A stretch of 64,000 bases of DNA from Leptospiraceae bacterium (GCA_016711485.1 JADJSX010000008.1:248001-312000); one strand, 5' to 3'. Numbered from the stretch's first letter, positions 17,397 to 26,697 are shown. Numbers and translations are program-made. The notes: a model not told the origin generated them from the letters alone.

Positions 17397-18065
17397 ATGG
17401 CAGTAGCAGTGCAAGGGGGCGGTTCTGGTGGCGGAAGCAGTCCAGAGTTGGTCAAAAAATTAGTCGATGCAACTCGTACTAATAATACTTCAGCAAATGA
17501 TCGTTTTAGTGAGACACAATTAAAAACATCCGCAGTCCATATCAAAGCGATTTTAGATGAATGCGCCAAACATGGAGTATCCGACAAGGGACAAATTGCC
17601 TATATTTTAGGTACCGTTAGACGTGAATCCAATATGGGAAATATGATGTTAGAAAAAATTGATGACGCAGCTGCCAATAAAAGGTATTCGAAAGCAGCAC
17701 TTCCTTCTCTTGGAAATGGAGATGAAGCCTCCGGTGATGGAGCAAGATATAAGGGGCGTGGTTACGTACAAATTACCGGACGAGGTAATTATACAAAATG
17801 GAGTCAAAAACTTGGAATTGACTTGGTCGGGAATCCTGATAAAGCATGTGAACCAAATGTTGCAGCAGAAATTTGTGTTGTAGGAATGAAAGAAGGTCTT
17901 TTTGCTCCGGCTGCAGGTCCTCTCTCTAAATACATCAATGGTGGGAAAAATGATTTTTTAAATGCTCGTGCCATTGTAAATGGTGGAGAATTAAAAAAAT
18001 ATCCAGAAAAAGCAAAGTTAATTGTAAGTTATTCAGAGAGTTATTATAAGGCATTGACATCGTGA
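17397..18065 (+). CDS. GH19 chitinase/lysozyme-like protein
   Basis: A 222-residue glycoside hydrolase family 19-type domain as found in bacterial and phage endolysins, expected to cut peptidoglycan or chitin. Marks are QIAYILGTVRRESNMG (catalytic Glu in RRES), YKGRGYVQITGRGNYTKW and NGGELKKYPEKA. A Gly/Ser-rich leader (GGGSGGGSS) precedes the domain; there is no signal peptide, so export would need another route. It is flanked by genes of cell-envelope function but not by phage genes. A start at 17328 is rejected because the strong AGGAGG precedes 17397. Confidence 0.88.
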   Translation: MAVAVQGGGSGGGSSPELVKKLVDATRTNNTSANDRFSETQLKTSAVHIKAILDECAKHGVSDKGQIAYILGTVRRESNMGNMMLEKIDDAAANKRYSKAALPSLGNGDEASGDGARYKGRGYVQITGRGNYTKWSQKLGIDLVGNPDKACEPNVAAEICVVGMKEGLFAPAAGPLSKYINGGKNDFLNARAIVNGGELKKYPEKAKLIVSYSESYYKALTS

Positions 18066-18158
18066 TATATAAAATTTTTCAAAAAACTATTTTGTCGCAA
18101 TGAAAAGTTTTGCAGTCTGTAAAAGTTTAGCTACCGAAACTCCGAGAAATTTAATTTC

Positions 18159-18830
18159 ATGCAATTTTGTGTTTTAAAAGTTAATCTGATACAGGCTTTA
18201 TTCATTTTTATGCGATTTTTATTTATTATTTTATTTACCTCCGCCTGTTATACTTCCAAAGATGATGTAGGAAAGGGTTATTTGCTATCTCTTATGAATC
18301 GCACTGAAACAGTTCAAGTTAATGTTATTGGGGATTCCCTTTCCGAAAGATCAAATGCCTTTGGTCTTCAAAATAAATTAGGAAAAGATTATAAAGTTAA
18401 TGATTATTCAATTGAGGGACGAACTGTATTTGATTGGTTATTAGACATTAGTCGGCCATTTAACCCTTCTCCAAATATAATAATAATAGAGTTAGGAACA
18501 AATGATTCTATGATGAGCCCTGGTTATGATTTTACTGGTAATTACAATCGTTTACTTTCTGAAATACAAAGTCGATCAAGAACTAAGATTATATTGACTG
18601 CAATTCCTTTAACGGATGATTTAGGGCTACAAAATAAAATTAAAGAGAATAATAAATTTATAAGAAGTCTTTCTAACCAATATACAGTTACAGATTTAGA
18701 AAGAGTATTTGAGGATAATCGTTCTAATCTCCGACTCTATCCTAGTTATGATCTGATTCATCCTAATCCAGCTGGTTATGAACTGATTGGTGAAATTTAT
18801 AGAAGAGATATAATGTTAATTTCATTTTAG
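18159..18830 (+). CDS. SGNH/GDSL hydrolase lipoprotein
   Basis: Esterase-type fold with block I VIGDSLSE, a central ELGTNDS (block III) and DLIHPNPAGYE (block V, the Asp-x-x-His pair); the catalytic Ser, Asn, Asp and His are present. Hydrophobic N-terminus ends in LFTSAC, a plausible lipobox, so it is probably lipid-anchored outside the cytoplasm. The start may be ATG 18210 (MRFLFIILF), which gives a compact lipoprotein signal, instead of ATG 18159. Substrate unknown. Confidence 0.85.
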   Translation: MQFCVLKVNLIQALFIFMRFLFIILFTSACYTSKDDVGKGYLLSLMNRTETVQVNVIGDSLSERSNAFGLQNKLGKDYKVNDYSIEGRTVFDWLLDISRPFNPSPNIIIIELGTNDSMMSPGYDFTGNYNRLLSEIQSRSRTKIILTAIPLTDDLGLQNKIKENNKFIRSLSNQYTVTDLERVFEDNRSNLRLYPSYDLIHPNPAGYELIGEIYRRDIMLISF

Positions 18831-19514
18831 TTATTCTAAAGGTATATCGCGTAACTTCCAAGTTTCTGTTCCGTCACCCGTAATTGGGTATGACTTTCCT
18901 GTATATTTTACTTCCGTCATTAAATTCATATCGATCCAAGCTAGGTTTCGTGCAAAGAATTCTCGAAAACGATTTTTTGTTTCGTCTCGGTATTCACCTA
19001 CGTCGGATTCCAGGCAAGATACTTTGATTCCAATTTTTTCGGCTATGAATGCCGCTCGAGGTTGGTGAAATCTTTGTGTCACAATTACAGCATCATTTAC
19101 TTTAAAGATATGTTTTGCTCGGAGTAAAGTGTCTAACGTTCTAAAACCGGAGTTATCTACAAAGATGTCTTCTTTTTTCACTTTATTCTTTAACATATAG
19201 TTTACCATTGGTTTTAATTCATTATAAGAACGAGTGCCATTATCTCCTGATAGAAGAATTTTTTTTACCTTTCGTTTTTTATATAATATCAATGCTGATT
19301 TTAATCTATGGTTTAATACTGGAGAAGGTTTATTGCCATATACTGCTGCACCTAAAACGATTGCTACAGTTGAGTCATTGATTTTCTTGTAATTGTCACC
19401 TGAATTTACAGTTATGTAATTTATCTCAAAACTCAAATCAATACAAATGCTAAAAAATAAAAAAAGTCCAAGCAAATATAAAAAAGCTAGGGAATATTTT
19501 TTGAGTTCAATCAT
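18831..19514 (-). CDS. SanA/YdcF-like DUF218 membrane protein
   Basis: One N-terminal membrane span (LAFLYLLGLFLFFSICI) followed by a DUF218 domain: AIVLGAAVYGNKPSPVLNHR, KKILLSGDNGTRSYNE, DNSGFRTLDTLLRAK and VTQRFHQPRA. SanA-type members affect envelope barrier function in enterobacteria; the biochemical activity is not settled. The start at 19514 is chosen because it overlaps the upstream stop as ATGA; a TTG at 19553 would add 13 residues. Last gene of the leftward operon that begins at 22420. Confidence 0.85.
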   Translation of the reverse strand: MIELKKYSLAFLYLLGLFLFFSICIDLSFEINYITVNSGDNYKKINDSTVAIVLGAAVYGNKPSPVLNHRLKSALILYKKRKVKKILLSGDNGTRSYNELKPMVNYMLKNKVKKEDIFVDNSGFRTLDTLLRAKHIFKVNDAVIVTQRFHQPRAAFIAEKIGIKVSCLESDVGEYRDETKNRFREFFARNLAWIDMNLMTEVKYTGKSYPITGDGTETWKLRDIPLE

Positions 19515-20116
19515 CTTTTGTACGTATAAAAAGTATGTTCTAATAGTAAACAAGATTTATAATAAAGATGGTATGTAAATGGTCCTTCTACCATTTCATA
19601 TGGATCCGAATTCGAAAATGACCAGTAGTGTTCATTGTAATATACCTCGTCTTGTTTTCCTTTACCAATGCCAAATGAATATTGGTACTTTGTAAATTTT
19701 TCCCCAGAAGGGTTTTTAATTTCTGGGAAAGTTAACAAAATTTTGAATCCATCAATCCATTCTTTGTCTTTTGGGAGATTTTGAATTTTATAGGAAAAGT
19801 AAATAATACTTCCATCTTCCAAGGGAATTTTGTTGCCAGTCTCTATAACTTGGATATTTCTATAGTTTGCGAAGGTTTTGGTTGGAGACAATACTTCCGG
19901 TCCTTTTTCTATTAATTGACCGCGAGCATAACCGTGTTCAGTTAGAACTGCTTTTAGTTTTTTACAATCGTTAACTTTGTCATTAGTCGCTTTTGCATTT
20001 GGAGTTTGAATTCCATTGAAAAAACAGAGGAAAAAAATTACCGGAACGAATAAAAAAGTAGATACTAAAAAAAACTTTTTTTTATCAATTCTGATTAATT
20101 TATTTTGGATTCTCAT
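19511..20116 (-). CDS. Membrane-anchored DUF3859-like protein
   Basis: A 201-residue protein with a single membrane span or uncleaved signal (FFLVSTFLFVPVIFFLCFF) and a beta-rich outer domain. The middle segment RNIQVIETGNKIPLEDGSII and the end YEMVEGPFTYHLYYKSCLLLEHTF resemble DUF3859, but only loosely. It overlaps the TrmJ-like gene by 17 bases and the SanA-like gene by four, indicating one transcript. No function can be assigned. Confidence 0.65.
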   Translation of the reverse strand: MRIQNKLIRIDKKKFFLVSTFLFVPVIFFLCFFNGIQTPNAKATNDKVNDCKKLKAVLTEHGYARGQLIEKGPEVLSPTKTFANYRNIQVIETGNKIPLEDGSIIYFSYKIQNLPKDKEWIDGFKILLTFPEIKNPSGEKFTKYQYSFGIGKGKQDEVYYNEHYWSFSNSDPYEMVEGPFTYHLYYKSCLLLEHTFYTYKR

Positions 20117-20813
20117 CTTTTATTTTAAATTCAATTTTTTGAAATATTTTATACAAAAAATGCAAATCCTCTTTTGTAATAGAGCTTGAATCAATGATTT
20201 TCTTAAAACGTTTTATGGCAAGATTTTCCCTACCGTGAAATTGATTCATTTCGATTAAATCAAACACATCTTTTACATATTGATAAAAATGTTCTTTTGG
20301 AAAATTAGATTGGGATTTAGAAAAATTTTCTTCTTTAGGAAGATGGCTATAGATATTGCCCAAAACAAAACTAACAGATTGTGATAAGTTCATAGAAGGT
20401 TGGATACCTGGAAGTTCAAAATCAATCAAATAATCACAAACATCTATCATTTCATTTGATAGTCCCCTGTCTTCTCTTCCAAATACAATTCCTACTTTTT
20501 GTGAATTTTGTTTTTTTAGAACAGAATCCAATTCCGAAAAAGGAATAAATCCAACTCTATTTTTTCCTTGGATCATCGCAGTTCCGATTAATAGGGATAA
20601 GTCGTTACGTGCAATTTTAGGATTTTCAAAATATTCTATTTTGTTTAGTTCTTCATTTGAATTGTAAGCCATCCATTCCATTTCAAAATGAAGTTCTTTT
20701 TTATCTCCAATGATACGAAGCGGAGGAAGTCCAAAATTGGCAATCAACCGACAAACCATTCCTATATTTCCCGCGTATTTTGGATTTTCTAAAAGTATTA
20801 TAATTTGATTCAT
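20100..20813 (-). CDS. TrmJ-like tRNA/rRNA methyltransferase (SPOUT)
   Basis: A trefoil-knot methyltransferase that methylates RNA ribose 2'-OH using S-adenosylmethionine. Family blocks are LENPKYAGNIGMVCR near the N-terminus, IVFGREDRGLSNE, and LPGIQPSMNLSQSVSFVLGN, which form the knot and cofactor site. The order and length (237 residues) fit the TrmJ subgroup, which modifies position 32 of tRNAs. The C-terminal 70 residues are a helical dimerisation tail. Confidence 0.85.
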   Translation of the reverse strand: MNQIIILLENPKYAGNIGMVCRLIANFGLPPLRIIGDKKELHFEMEWMAYNSNEELNKIEYFENPKIARNDLSLLIGTAMIQGKNRVGFIPFSELDSVLKKQNSQKVGIVFGREDRGLSNEMIDVCDYLIDFELPGIQPSMNLSQSVSFVLGNIYSHLPKEENFSKSQSNFPKEHFYQYVKDVFDLIEMNQFHGRENLAIKRFKKIIDSSSITKEDLHFLYKIFQKIEFKIKDENPK

Positions 20814-20917
20814 TTTTTGTAAAAGCTCTAATTTTCTAAATAAAAACGGTTAATTCAACTTAATCATTTTCTAATGAAAATTCGTAATCTTTCTGCTTAC
20901 TTTGGAGAATTCCCCAA

Positions 20918-21181
20918 TCAGATAGATGTCATGACCTTCCCGAAGATTATTCCAATTAGGTTTTTTTCAAATCGACGGTTGATAAATAGAAAATCGCTTT
21001 TTTCAGAACTTACATGATTTGCTAAAGCATTTGTTTTTTTAATATAATAATTTCCAGTAATAATTTCTGAAAATACCTCAATTCTAATGGGAAACTTCTT
21101 CATGAAACTAGAATCATAGGAATTGATAGTCTTGTCAAGTATTCGGAGGTATGAAGGATTAGTAATCCCTCCTAATAACAA
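20918..21181 (-). CDS. Hypothetical small protein (uncertain start)
   Basis: An 87-codon frame that fills the operon gap upstream of the TrmJ-like gene. The TTG at 21181 has no ribosome site, but an AGGAGGG lies over the stop codon of the preceding gene just inside this frame, followed by ATT; alternatively the ATG giving MKKFPIRIEVFSEIITGNYY opens a 61-residue protein. No recognisable family. Reality is uncertain; it could also be a remnant. Confidence 0.3.
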   Translation of the reverse strand: MLLGGITNPSYLRILDKTINSYDSSFMKKFPIRIEVFSEIITGNYYIKKTNALANHVSSEKSDFLFINRRFEKNLIGIIFGKVMTSI

Positions 21182-22092
21182 TCTCTATATAGACTTTGGT
21201 TATCGTAGCTTTCAACAAATACGTTGAATGTGTATTCAGAATTCAATTCTCTTAAGATCGGAATCGACTGTAAATCACAAACAATGAAAATAGAGCTGCT
21301 GGATACAGTTGGATGTCCACAACTAGATATAGAATTTTTATTTTCAAAAATCTCAGTCGGAATAGCTTGCATTGACTTTATCTCTGAGATTCCATTTGAA
21401 TAAAGGACGATTCCAACTGTTAGTTCGTTAGATGGTGATTTGAATTCATAAACCCATTTGTATTCAGGAATATTCCTTTGTCCAGAATTAGAAAGCCTAA
21501 TACTAATTGGTATACTAGAAAGACCAAACGTTAATTTCAATTGGTCTTCCGTATTTTCGATTGTACCTGAAACCAAATCTCTCAATCCTTGCTCTGGTTG
21601 TAAAAATTGAAAAACCCCTGCTTTTACATCTCCTTTTGGATCAGTAAAGGACAATGTATTGTTAAAGGTGTGCGGCTGGCAGGATTCATACTTTGTAGAA
21701 AGAAAACCTTGAAACAGTAAAACACGACCCATTTCTGTCCCACTTCCAGTCTGTGAAGAAAAAAGATAGAAAGATTCTGATATAGCAGCGAGCCTAGAAG
21801 TATCTTTAATTTTTGTAAAGTATTCATCGCTTACAATATCTTTTACTTTTGACTTGGGAACTATTTTCCCTATCTTTGCATTTCTCAGAAAGATAGAATC
21901 TTTCTGAATGTTATATTCCGATTGGATATAATTTTTTTCCCCTAGCAGTATAGTATCTTTTTTAAATGAATCAGGATTGACTTGTGAATAAATTGAACTC
22001 GAAGTAAAAAAGATTATTGGCATTGTAGCTAATATGGATATGCCACATACTCTTTTGGGAATATTCTGAATAAATACAAGAACTATTTCCAT
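21172..22092 (-). CDS. Secreted protein of unknown function
   Basis: A 306-residue protein with an N-terminal hydrophobic signal (GISILATMPIIFFTSSSIYS) and a soluble, beta-rich body; three Cys in the last 60 residues (SSCGHPT, FIVCDL, RDCY) may form disulfides outside the cytoplasm. I do not recognise the family. Its ATG overlaps the end of the frameshifted gene upstream by ten bases, so its translation may depend on that gene. Confidence 0.65.
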   Translation of the reverse strand: MEIVLVFIQNIPKRVCGISILATMPIIFFTSSSIYSQVNPDSFKKDTILLGEKNYIQSEYNIQKDSIFLRNAKIGKIVPKSKVKDIVSDEYFTKIKDTSRLAAISESFYLFSSQTGSGTEMGRVLLFQGFLSTKYESCQPHTFNNTLSFTDPKGDVKAGVFQFLQPEQGLRDLVSGTIENTEDQLKLTFGLSSIPISIRLSNSGQRNIPEYKWVYEFKSPSNELTVGIVLYSNGISEIKSMQAIPTEIFENKNSISSCGHPTVSSSSIFIVCDLQSIPILRELNSEYTFNVFVESYDNQSLYRDCY

Positions 22093-22420
22093 TGAATTGC
22101 CTCGCTATCTACTTTGGTTTCAATGAATTTACCATCTTTAAATTCATTGAAGATAACTTTATTTTTTCCTTCTTCTACTATTGTGCGATAAGATCGGAAT
22201 AGAACTTCTCGCCCAACTAAAAAATTAGGTGGATGTGGTAAGACAGTAACGCGGTTGAAAGGTTTATTTTCTGATATGGGAGGTTCTCCCGTTTGCTTTT
22301 GAGTATTTAATGGAAGGAGTTCTTGCTCCTGTTTTAAATGATGGGGGGGGTAATCTTTATTAGTAAATAAAGTAGTAGTGAATGTATTAGGACTTGATAG
22401 GCATAGAATAATTTCCGCAT
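22083..22420 (-). pseudogene. Gene split by an 8-base C run (phase-variable candidate)
   Basis: From ATG 22420 the frame encodes a hydrophobic N-terminus (MRKLFYAYQVLIHSLLLYLL) and hits a stop soon after a run of eight C on the coding strand (G run 22343-22350). In the next frame a protein-like sequence continues from the run (HHLKQEQELLPLN, NRVTVLPHPPNFLVGREVLF, NKVIFNEFKDGKFIETKVD) to a stop at 22083. One more C (nine) would join both into 112 residues. So the gene is off or broken as written; slipped-strand switching, a fixed mutation or a base-count error are all possible. It heads the leftward operon. Confidence 0.7.
22343..22350. repeat. Homopolymer of eight G (C on the coding strand)
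   Basis: A mononucleotide run that is striking in this AT-rich sequence, located at the exact switch between the two coding frames of the gene at 22083-22420. Confidence 0.8.
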
Positions 22421-22485
22421 AATTTTCCTCTAGTTTTCATGTTTAGGTATATCTTTATTTTTGTCAAGAAAAATCAAGGTAGGAA

Positions 22486-22884
22486 TTGAAGCAGTGGTCT
22501 AAAAGAGACTGTTTGAATCACGGCAATCCTGAAAATCATACAATTCATAGTTTTAAAAGAATAGAATTTTTGGTTGCAATAAAAAACTTTGTAGCTGTGG
22601 CTAAAAGAATTATTTTCGGAATTGTTTTTTTACTTCATTTTAACTGTATCACTCTAGCTGGAATCAAAATTGGAAATGCGATAGATGGAAAATCTAAAAA
22701 TGCTGAATCCATTATTCAAGCTACAGGATTGATAGGTTTATTTGGAGATACGTATTTGGGAGCAGTGGTTTTTCAGCCACATCCAGTTGGCGTCGCATAT
22801 GCTGTATTAGCCGCTTTATTTTATATCGCGACGGATGGCGGAATTAGTGATCGACTAGGTATGGATGAAAATTTACAGGAGTAA
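22486..22884 (+). CDS. Small membrane/lipoprotein of unknown function
   Basis: Up to 132 residues from TTG 22486, which has AAGGTAGGA just before it. A better-looking product begins at GTG 22597: MAKRIIFGIVFLLHFNC, a compact signal with lipobox Cys, followed by IKIGNAIDGKSKNAES and a second hydrophobic stretch (VGVAYAVLAALFYIA). No family recognised. The final codons carry the Shine-Dalgarno of cmk ten bases downstream, so the two are likely co-transcribed. Confidence 0.6.
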   Translation: MKQWSKRDCLNHGNPENHTIHSFKRIEFLVAIKNFVAVAKRIIFGIVFLLHFNCITLAGIKIGNAIDGKSKNAESIIQATGLIGLFGDTYLGAVVFQPHPVGVAYAVLAALFYIATDGGISDRLGMDENLQE

Positions 22885-22893
22885 AAATTTAGA

Positions 22894-23589
22894 ATGAATC
22901 AAAACATAGTAGCAATAGACGGACCAGCAGGTTCAGGGAAAAGTACAGTAGCTAAGGAGATTGCTGAAAAAATCGGATTTCATTATTTAGATACAGGTTC
23001 CTATTATAGGGCGTTTACGCTTTATTTTCATCGAATTTTCAAAAAGGAAAATAAAAATCTGAAGTTTTCTGAATGGATTTTATCTCAGGATCTAAAAAAA
23101 GATTTTTCTGGAATATTAATTCAAACAGAATTTCTTGCCGGTGGAATGAATAAGACAATTTTAAATTCAGAAGATGTTTCAGATGAAATTCGCCTACCGG
23201 AAGTTACGGAAGAAATTAAATATTTAGCTCCGATACGAGAAGTGAGAGACTTTGTAAATCAATCCCTACATGAATTAAGTAAAAAATATAAATTAATAAT
23301 GGATGGTAGAGATATAGGAACGGAAGTTTTTCCTGATGCAAAATATAAATTTTATATAACGGCTTCAATTGATATTCGAGCCAATAGAAGATACTTAGAA
23401 ATGCAGGAGAAAGGTGTTTTTGTTGATCTTGAGACGCTTAAAGAAGATATCTATAGAAGAGATAAATCCGATATGGAAAGAAAAATAGCTCCCTTAAGAC
23501 AGGCAGATGATGCAATCCTAATTGACACCACTCAACTATCGAAAAATGTTGTTATTAATATGATCCTGTCCAAGATTTTACAGAACTGA
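22894..23589 (+). CDS. cmk: Cytidylate kinase
   Basis: Converts CMP and dCMP to their diphosphates with ATP. P-loop IDGPAGSGKSTVAKEIA at residues 6-22, then FHYLDTGSYYRAFT, and MDGRDIGTEVFPDAKYKFYI, which are diagnostic of Cmk. The 231 residues are normal. Placed directly upstream of rpsA, an order common to many bacteria. Confidence 0.95.
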   Translation: MNQNIVAIDGPAGSGKSTVAKEIAEKIGFHYLDTGSYYRAFTLYFHRIFKKENKNLKFSEWILSQDLKKDFSGILIQTEFLAGGMNKTILNSEDVSDEIRLPEVTEEIKYLAPIREVRDFVNQSLHELSKKYKLIMDGRDIGTEVFPDAKYKFYITASIDIRANRRYLEMQEKGVFVDLETLKEDIYRRDKSDMERKIAPLRQADDAILIDTTQLSKNVVINMILSKILQN

Positions 23590-23644
23590 GCAAAACTCAG
23601 ATTGTAATTTCGCCGGTCAAATTTATACAGATTCCTGGTTAAAA

Positions 23645-25315
23645 TTGAATTCACAAACGAACCCTAGTAACATTAAATCCAACACCTCTACACTCAATAG
23701 AGGTACAACAGAGCGTCCTTTTAAAAAAGGAGCTATTATCGAAGGCCGAATCGTAGACGTATACGATCAAGAAGTATACGTAGATTTAGGTCTAAAGTCC
23801 GACTGCCGAGTCGCAAGAAGCGAGTTCCTCGAAACTCCCGAGATTGGAAGTACTGTAGCCGTTGTCATTAAATCGAAAGAGAGTGACTCCGAAATCTATA
23901 TTGCATCTAAATTGGAAGCCGATGCCCGAAAGGGATGGGATACTGTAAAAGAAGCATACAGCAAGAACTTACAGGTCCAAGGTCGAGTCGATTCAGAAGT
24001 GAAGAACATAGGCTACAATGTATATGTAGAAGGTGTTCATTTATTCCTTCCTTCTTCTCAATTAGGCATGAAGGCAAGCCTTGAAGAACTCAAAGCTAAG
24101 CCACTTGACTTTAAAGTCATTAAGCTGAATGAAAAGGGTAGAACTGGAGTCCTTTCTCGTAAGAAACTCATCGATGAGATCAACAAAGAGAAATGGGATG
24201 AATTAATTAAAATCGTTAAAGTTGGAGATAAAGTAAATGGAATCGTCTCTAAAGTAGCTAGCTTTGGCGTATTTTGTAATGTCCATGGAATTGAAGGACT
24301 ACTTCGTCAAAATGATATTTCTTATAAAAAATATGCTCCATTCAAACAATACTTTCAAATTGGGCAGTCCATCGAATTATTAGTTTTAGAAGTAGATCCA
24401 ACCAATAATCGATTGAGTCTAGGTATCAAACAACTCTATGAAGATCCATGGGTTTGGGCTGGTCGCGAATTAGAAAAAGATATGGTTGTGCGTGGCATTG
24501 TCACATCCCTTACAAACTTTGGGGCATTTGTTGAATTAAAGGAAGGTCTGGAAGGACTTATCCACTGCTCTGAATTAACTTGGGCCAAAAAACCTCCTCA
24601 TCCGAAAGAAGTATTAAAAAAAGGACAAGAAGTAGATTCAATGATTTTAGATATTGATCTTTCTAAAAAAAGACTATCTTTAGGATTAAAACAACTTCTT
24701 CCAAATCCTTGGGACAATTTGACTTCAGAAGTTAGAGTGGGTAATACTCTCGAAGGAAAAATTACTGGAATTACTAAATACGGTGCATTCGTTGAAGTTG
24801 AAAATGGAATTGAAGGATTAATTCATGTTGGCGATATTACTTGGGATGAAAAAGTAAAGGATCCTACTGGTCTTCTTAAAAAAGGACAGGTGGTAAAATA
24901 CCAAATACTCGATATTAACCTCGATACAAATCGTATTTCTTGTGGTTTAAAACAACTTCAGGAAAATCCATACGATGCGCTTAAGAAGAAGTATCCGACA
25001 GGTGTAATTGTTGAAGGAAAAGTCAAAAGTATTGTTACTTTTGGTGTATTTCTTGAAATTGAACCTGGATATGAAGGATTGATTCACGTATCTCAAATCC
25101 CTGAAAGCAAAACACAAAAATTAGAAGAACTTTATAAAGTTGGAGATATTATCAAGGCTGTGATTTTAAAAATCGATCCAGATAACAAAAAAATCTCTCT
25201 CTCTGTAAAAGACTTTGATAAAGCGATGGAAAAAGAAGAAATATCTAAATACATTAAATCTGATACTCCTTCTAGTGAAAGTTTTGGAAGTTTTATCAAT
25301 TCCAATAAATCGTAA
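23645..25315 (+). CDS. rpsA: 30S ribosomal protein S1
   Basis: A 556-residue RNA-binding protein of six S1 OB-fold repeats. Repeats 3-6 are nearly canonical (for example VGDKVNGIVSKVASFGVFC and VEGKVKSIVTFGVFLEIEPG), while repeats 1-2 are the diverged ribosome-docking pair. The start is a TTG at 23645 without a strong Shine-Dalgarno, as often seen for S1, whose own translation tends to be autoregulated. It lies 55 bases after cmk. Confidence 0.96.
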   Translation: MNSQTNPSNIKSNTSTLNRGTTERPFKKGAIIEGRIVDVYDQEVYVDLGLKSDCRVARSEFLETPEIGSTVAVVIKSKESDSEIYIASKLEADARKGWDTVKEAYSKNLQVQGRVDSEVKNIGYNVYVEGVHLFLPSSQLGMKASLEELKAKPLDFKVIKLNEKGRTGVLSRKKLIDEINKEKWDELIKIVKVGDKVNGIVSKVASFGVFCNVHGIEGLLRQNDISYKKYAPFKQYFQIGQSIELLVLEVDPTNNRLSLGIKQLYEDPWVWAGRELEKDMVVRGIVTSLTNFGAFVELKEGLEGLIHCSELTWAKKPPHPKEVLKKGQEVDSMILDIDLSKKRLSLGLKQLLPNPWDNLTSEVRVGNTLEGKITGITKYGAFVEVENGIEGLIHVGDITWDEKVKDPTGLLKKGQVVKYQILDINLDTNRISCGLKQLQENPYDALKKKYPTGVIVEGKVKSIVTFGVFLEIEPGYEGLIHVSQIPESKTQKLEELYKVGDIIKAVILKIDPDNKKISLSVKDFDKAMEKEEISKYIKSDTPSSESFGSFINSNKS

Positions 25316-25320
25316 CTTCT

Positions 25321-26076
25321 ATGGCAAAATTTGATCGTAAAAAATTCAGAGAAGAACAGTTCAAAAAAACACGGGTTGAATACAATGACCCGTTAGAAAA
25401 TTTCGAAGGTTCAAAAACAGATTTACTGTTTCTAAAATTTTCGAGGTTTTTTTCAAGAAATAGAACTCAGTTCTTTATCGGGATCGGAATTTTTATAGTA
25501 GCGATTGTAACGATTGTTGCAGTCGGAGAATATTTAGATTACCGAATGAACCAAGCAACTATTCAGATTGAAAAAGTTGAAAAAAAACATGCAAAGAATT
25601 TTTCTTTAGATACAAAAACAAAAATACAAGAATATGAATCTCTTTTAGCAAATTATTCTTCAAAAGAATCAAAACTTCGTATCTACAAAAGAATTTCTGA
25701 CTTACATGTTGAGGCATTTGAGTTTTCAAAGGCTGCGGATTACTTAGAAAAAGCGGCTGAATTGGTGGGAGACTCTAAGGAAATAAAAGCATATTATTAT
25801 TATGTTGCTGGGTCTCATAGAGAACAATCGAAAGATAACAAATTAGCTTTGCAAAATTATGCAAAAGCTGCTTCACTTGTTGCAACGAATCGAGAAACTC
25901 ATAGTTTATCAGCTTGGGCTCATTACCAAACTGGCAGATTACGTTTGTTAAACGGAGAGAAAGAAGCGGCCATTAAAGATTTGAACAAAGTTTTGGATAT
26001 TGATTCAGAAGCCTCTGATATGGCAGAAGTAAAAAAACTCGCAACCTACCTACTAATAAAAGCAAACAAGGGTTAA
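25321..26076 (+). CDS. TPR protein with one membrane anchor
   Basis: A 251-residue protein. A basic cytoplasmic N-terminus is followed by one span (FFIGIGIFIVAIVTIVAVG, about residues 51-69) and helical repeats (FSKAADYLEKAAELVGD, ALQNYAKAASLV, AIKDLNKVLDIDSEA) that look like TPRs. The layout is like YfgM-type envelope chaperone partners, but homology is not certain. It begins five bases after rpsA and ends three bases before hisG. Confidence 0.75.
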   Translation: MAKFDRKKFREEQFKKTRVEYNDPLENFEGSKTDLLFLKFSRFFSRNRTQFFIGIGIFIVAIVTIVAVGEYLDYRMNQATIQIEKVEKKHAKNFSLDTKTKIQEYESLLANYSSKESKLRIYKRISDLHVEAFEFSKAADYLEKAAELVGDSKEIKAYYYYVAGSHREQSKDNKLALQNYAKAASLVATNRETHSLSAWAHYQTGRLRLLNGEKEAAIKDLNKVLDIDSEASDMAEVKKLATYLLIKANKG

Positions 26077-26079
26077 CCG

Positions 26080-26697
26080 ATGTTAACTCTTGCTCTTCCT
26101 AAAGGGCGCCTCGCCGATGAAAGTGTAGAGCTATTAATTAAAAAAAAATGGCTCTCTGAAAAACCGGATGAATCTAGTCGGGAATTAACGTTTACAGATT
26201 CACTTGCAAAAGTAAAAATTCTTTTAGTTAAAGCCCAAGATGTCGCTACCTACGTAGAAGAATGTGCCGCAGATGCTGGAATTATAGGATGGGATACTTT
26301 AAAAGAAGGTCGTTATGATTTACTTTCTCCGGTAGATTTAAAAATCGGTGAATGTAGATTATCTCTTGCCGGAACCAATGACTTTGATTTAAAAAACTAT
26401 TCCCGTAAAATCCGAGTTGCCACTAAATATCCTCATCTCACCAAACAATACTTTTTTTCGAAAGGTTTAAATTGTGAAATTATAAAACTCTACGGCAGTA
26501 TAGAATTAGCCCCTCTTTGTGGTTTATCTGATTGTATTGTAGATTTAGTTTCCACTGGTGCAACCCTCAAAGCAAATGGTTTGGAAGAAAAAGAAGTAAT
26601 TTTAGAGTCAACTGCTCGTTTAGTTTTTAACAGGAATTCCATTTATAGAAATCGATCAGAAGCACTCGAATTTGTAAATGATCTATCTAGCAAATAA
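26080..26697 (+). CDS. hisG: ATP phosphoribosyltransferase, short form
   Basis: Catalyses the first step of histidine synthesis (ATP plus PRPP). LTLALPKGRLADESVELL at the N-terminus, AADAGIIGWDTLKE and the PRPP-binding CIVDLVSTGATLKANGLEE are family signatures. The 205-residue length lacks the C-terminal regulatory domain, so it is the short form that needs HisZ for activity and feedback control; hisZ is not in this window. Confidence 0.95.
   Translation: MLTLALPKGRLADESVELLIKKKWLSEKPDESSRELTFTDSLAKVKILLVKAQDVATYVEECAADAGIIGWDTLKEGRYDLLSPVDLKIGECRLSLAGTNDFDLKNYSRKIRVATKYPHLTKQYFFSKGLNCEIIKLYGSIELAPLCGLSDCIVDLVSTGATLKANGLEEKEVILESTARLVFNRNSIYRNRSEALEFVNDLSSK

Noticed and set aside
17328..18065. 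Longer GH19 protein starting at 17328
   Set aside because: The extra 23 residues lack a signal and the AGGAGG at 17388 points to 17397.
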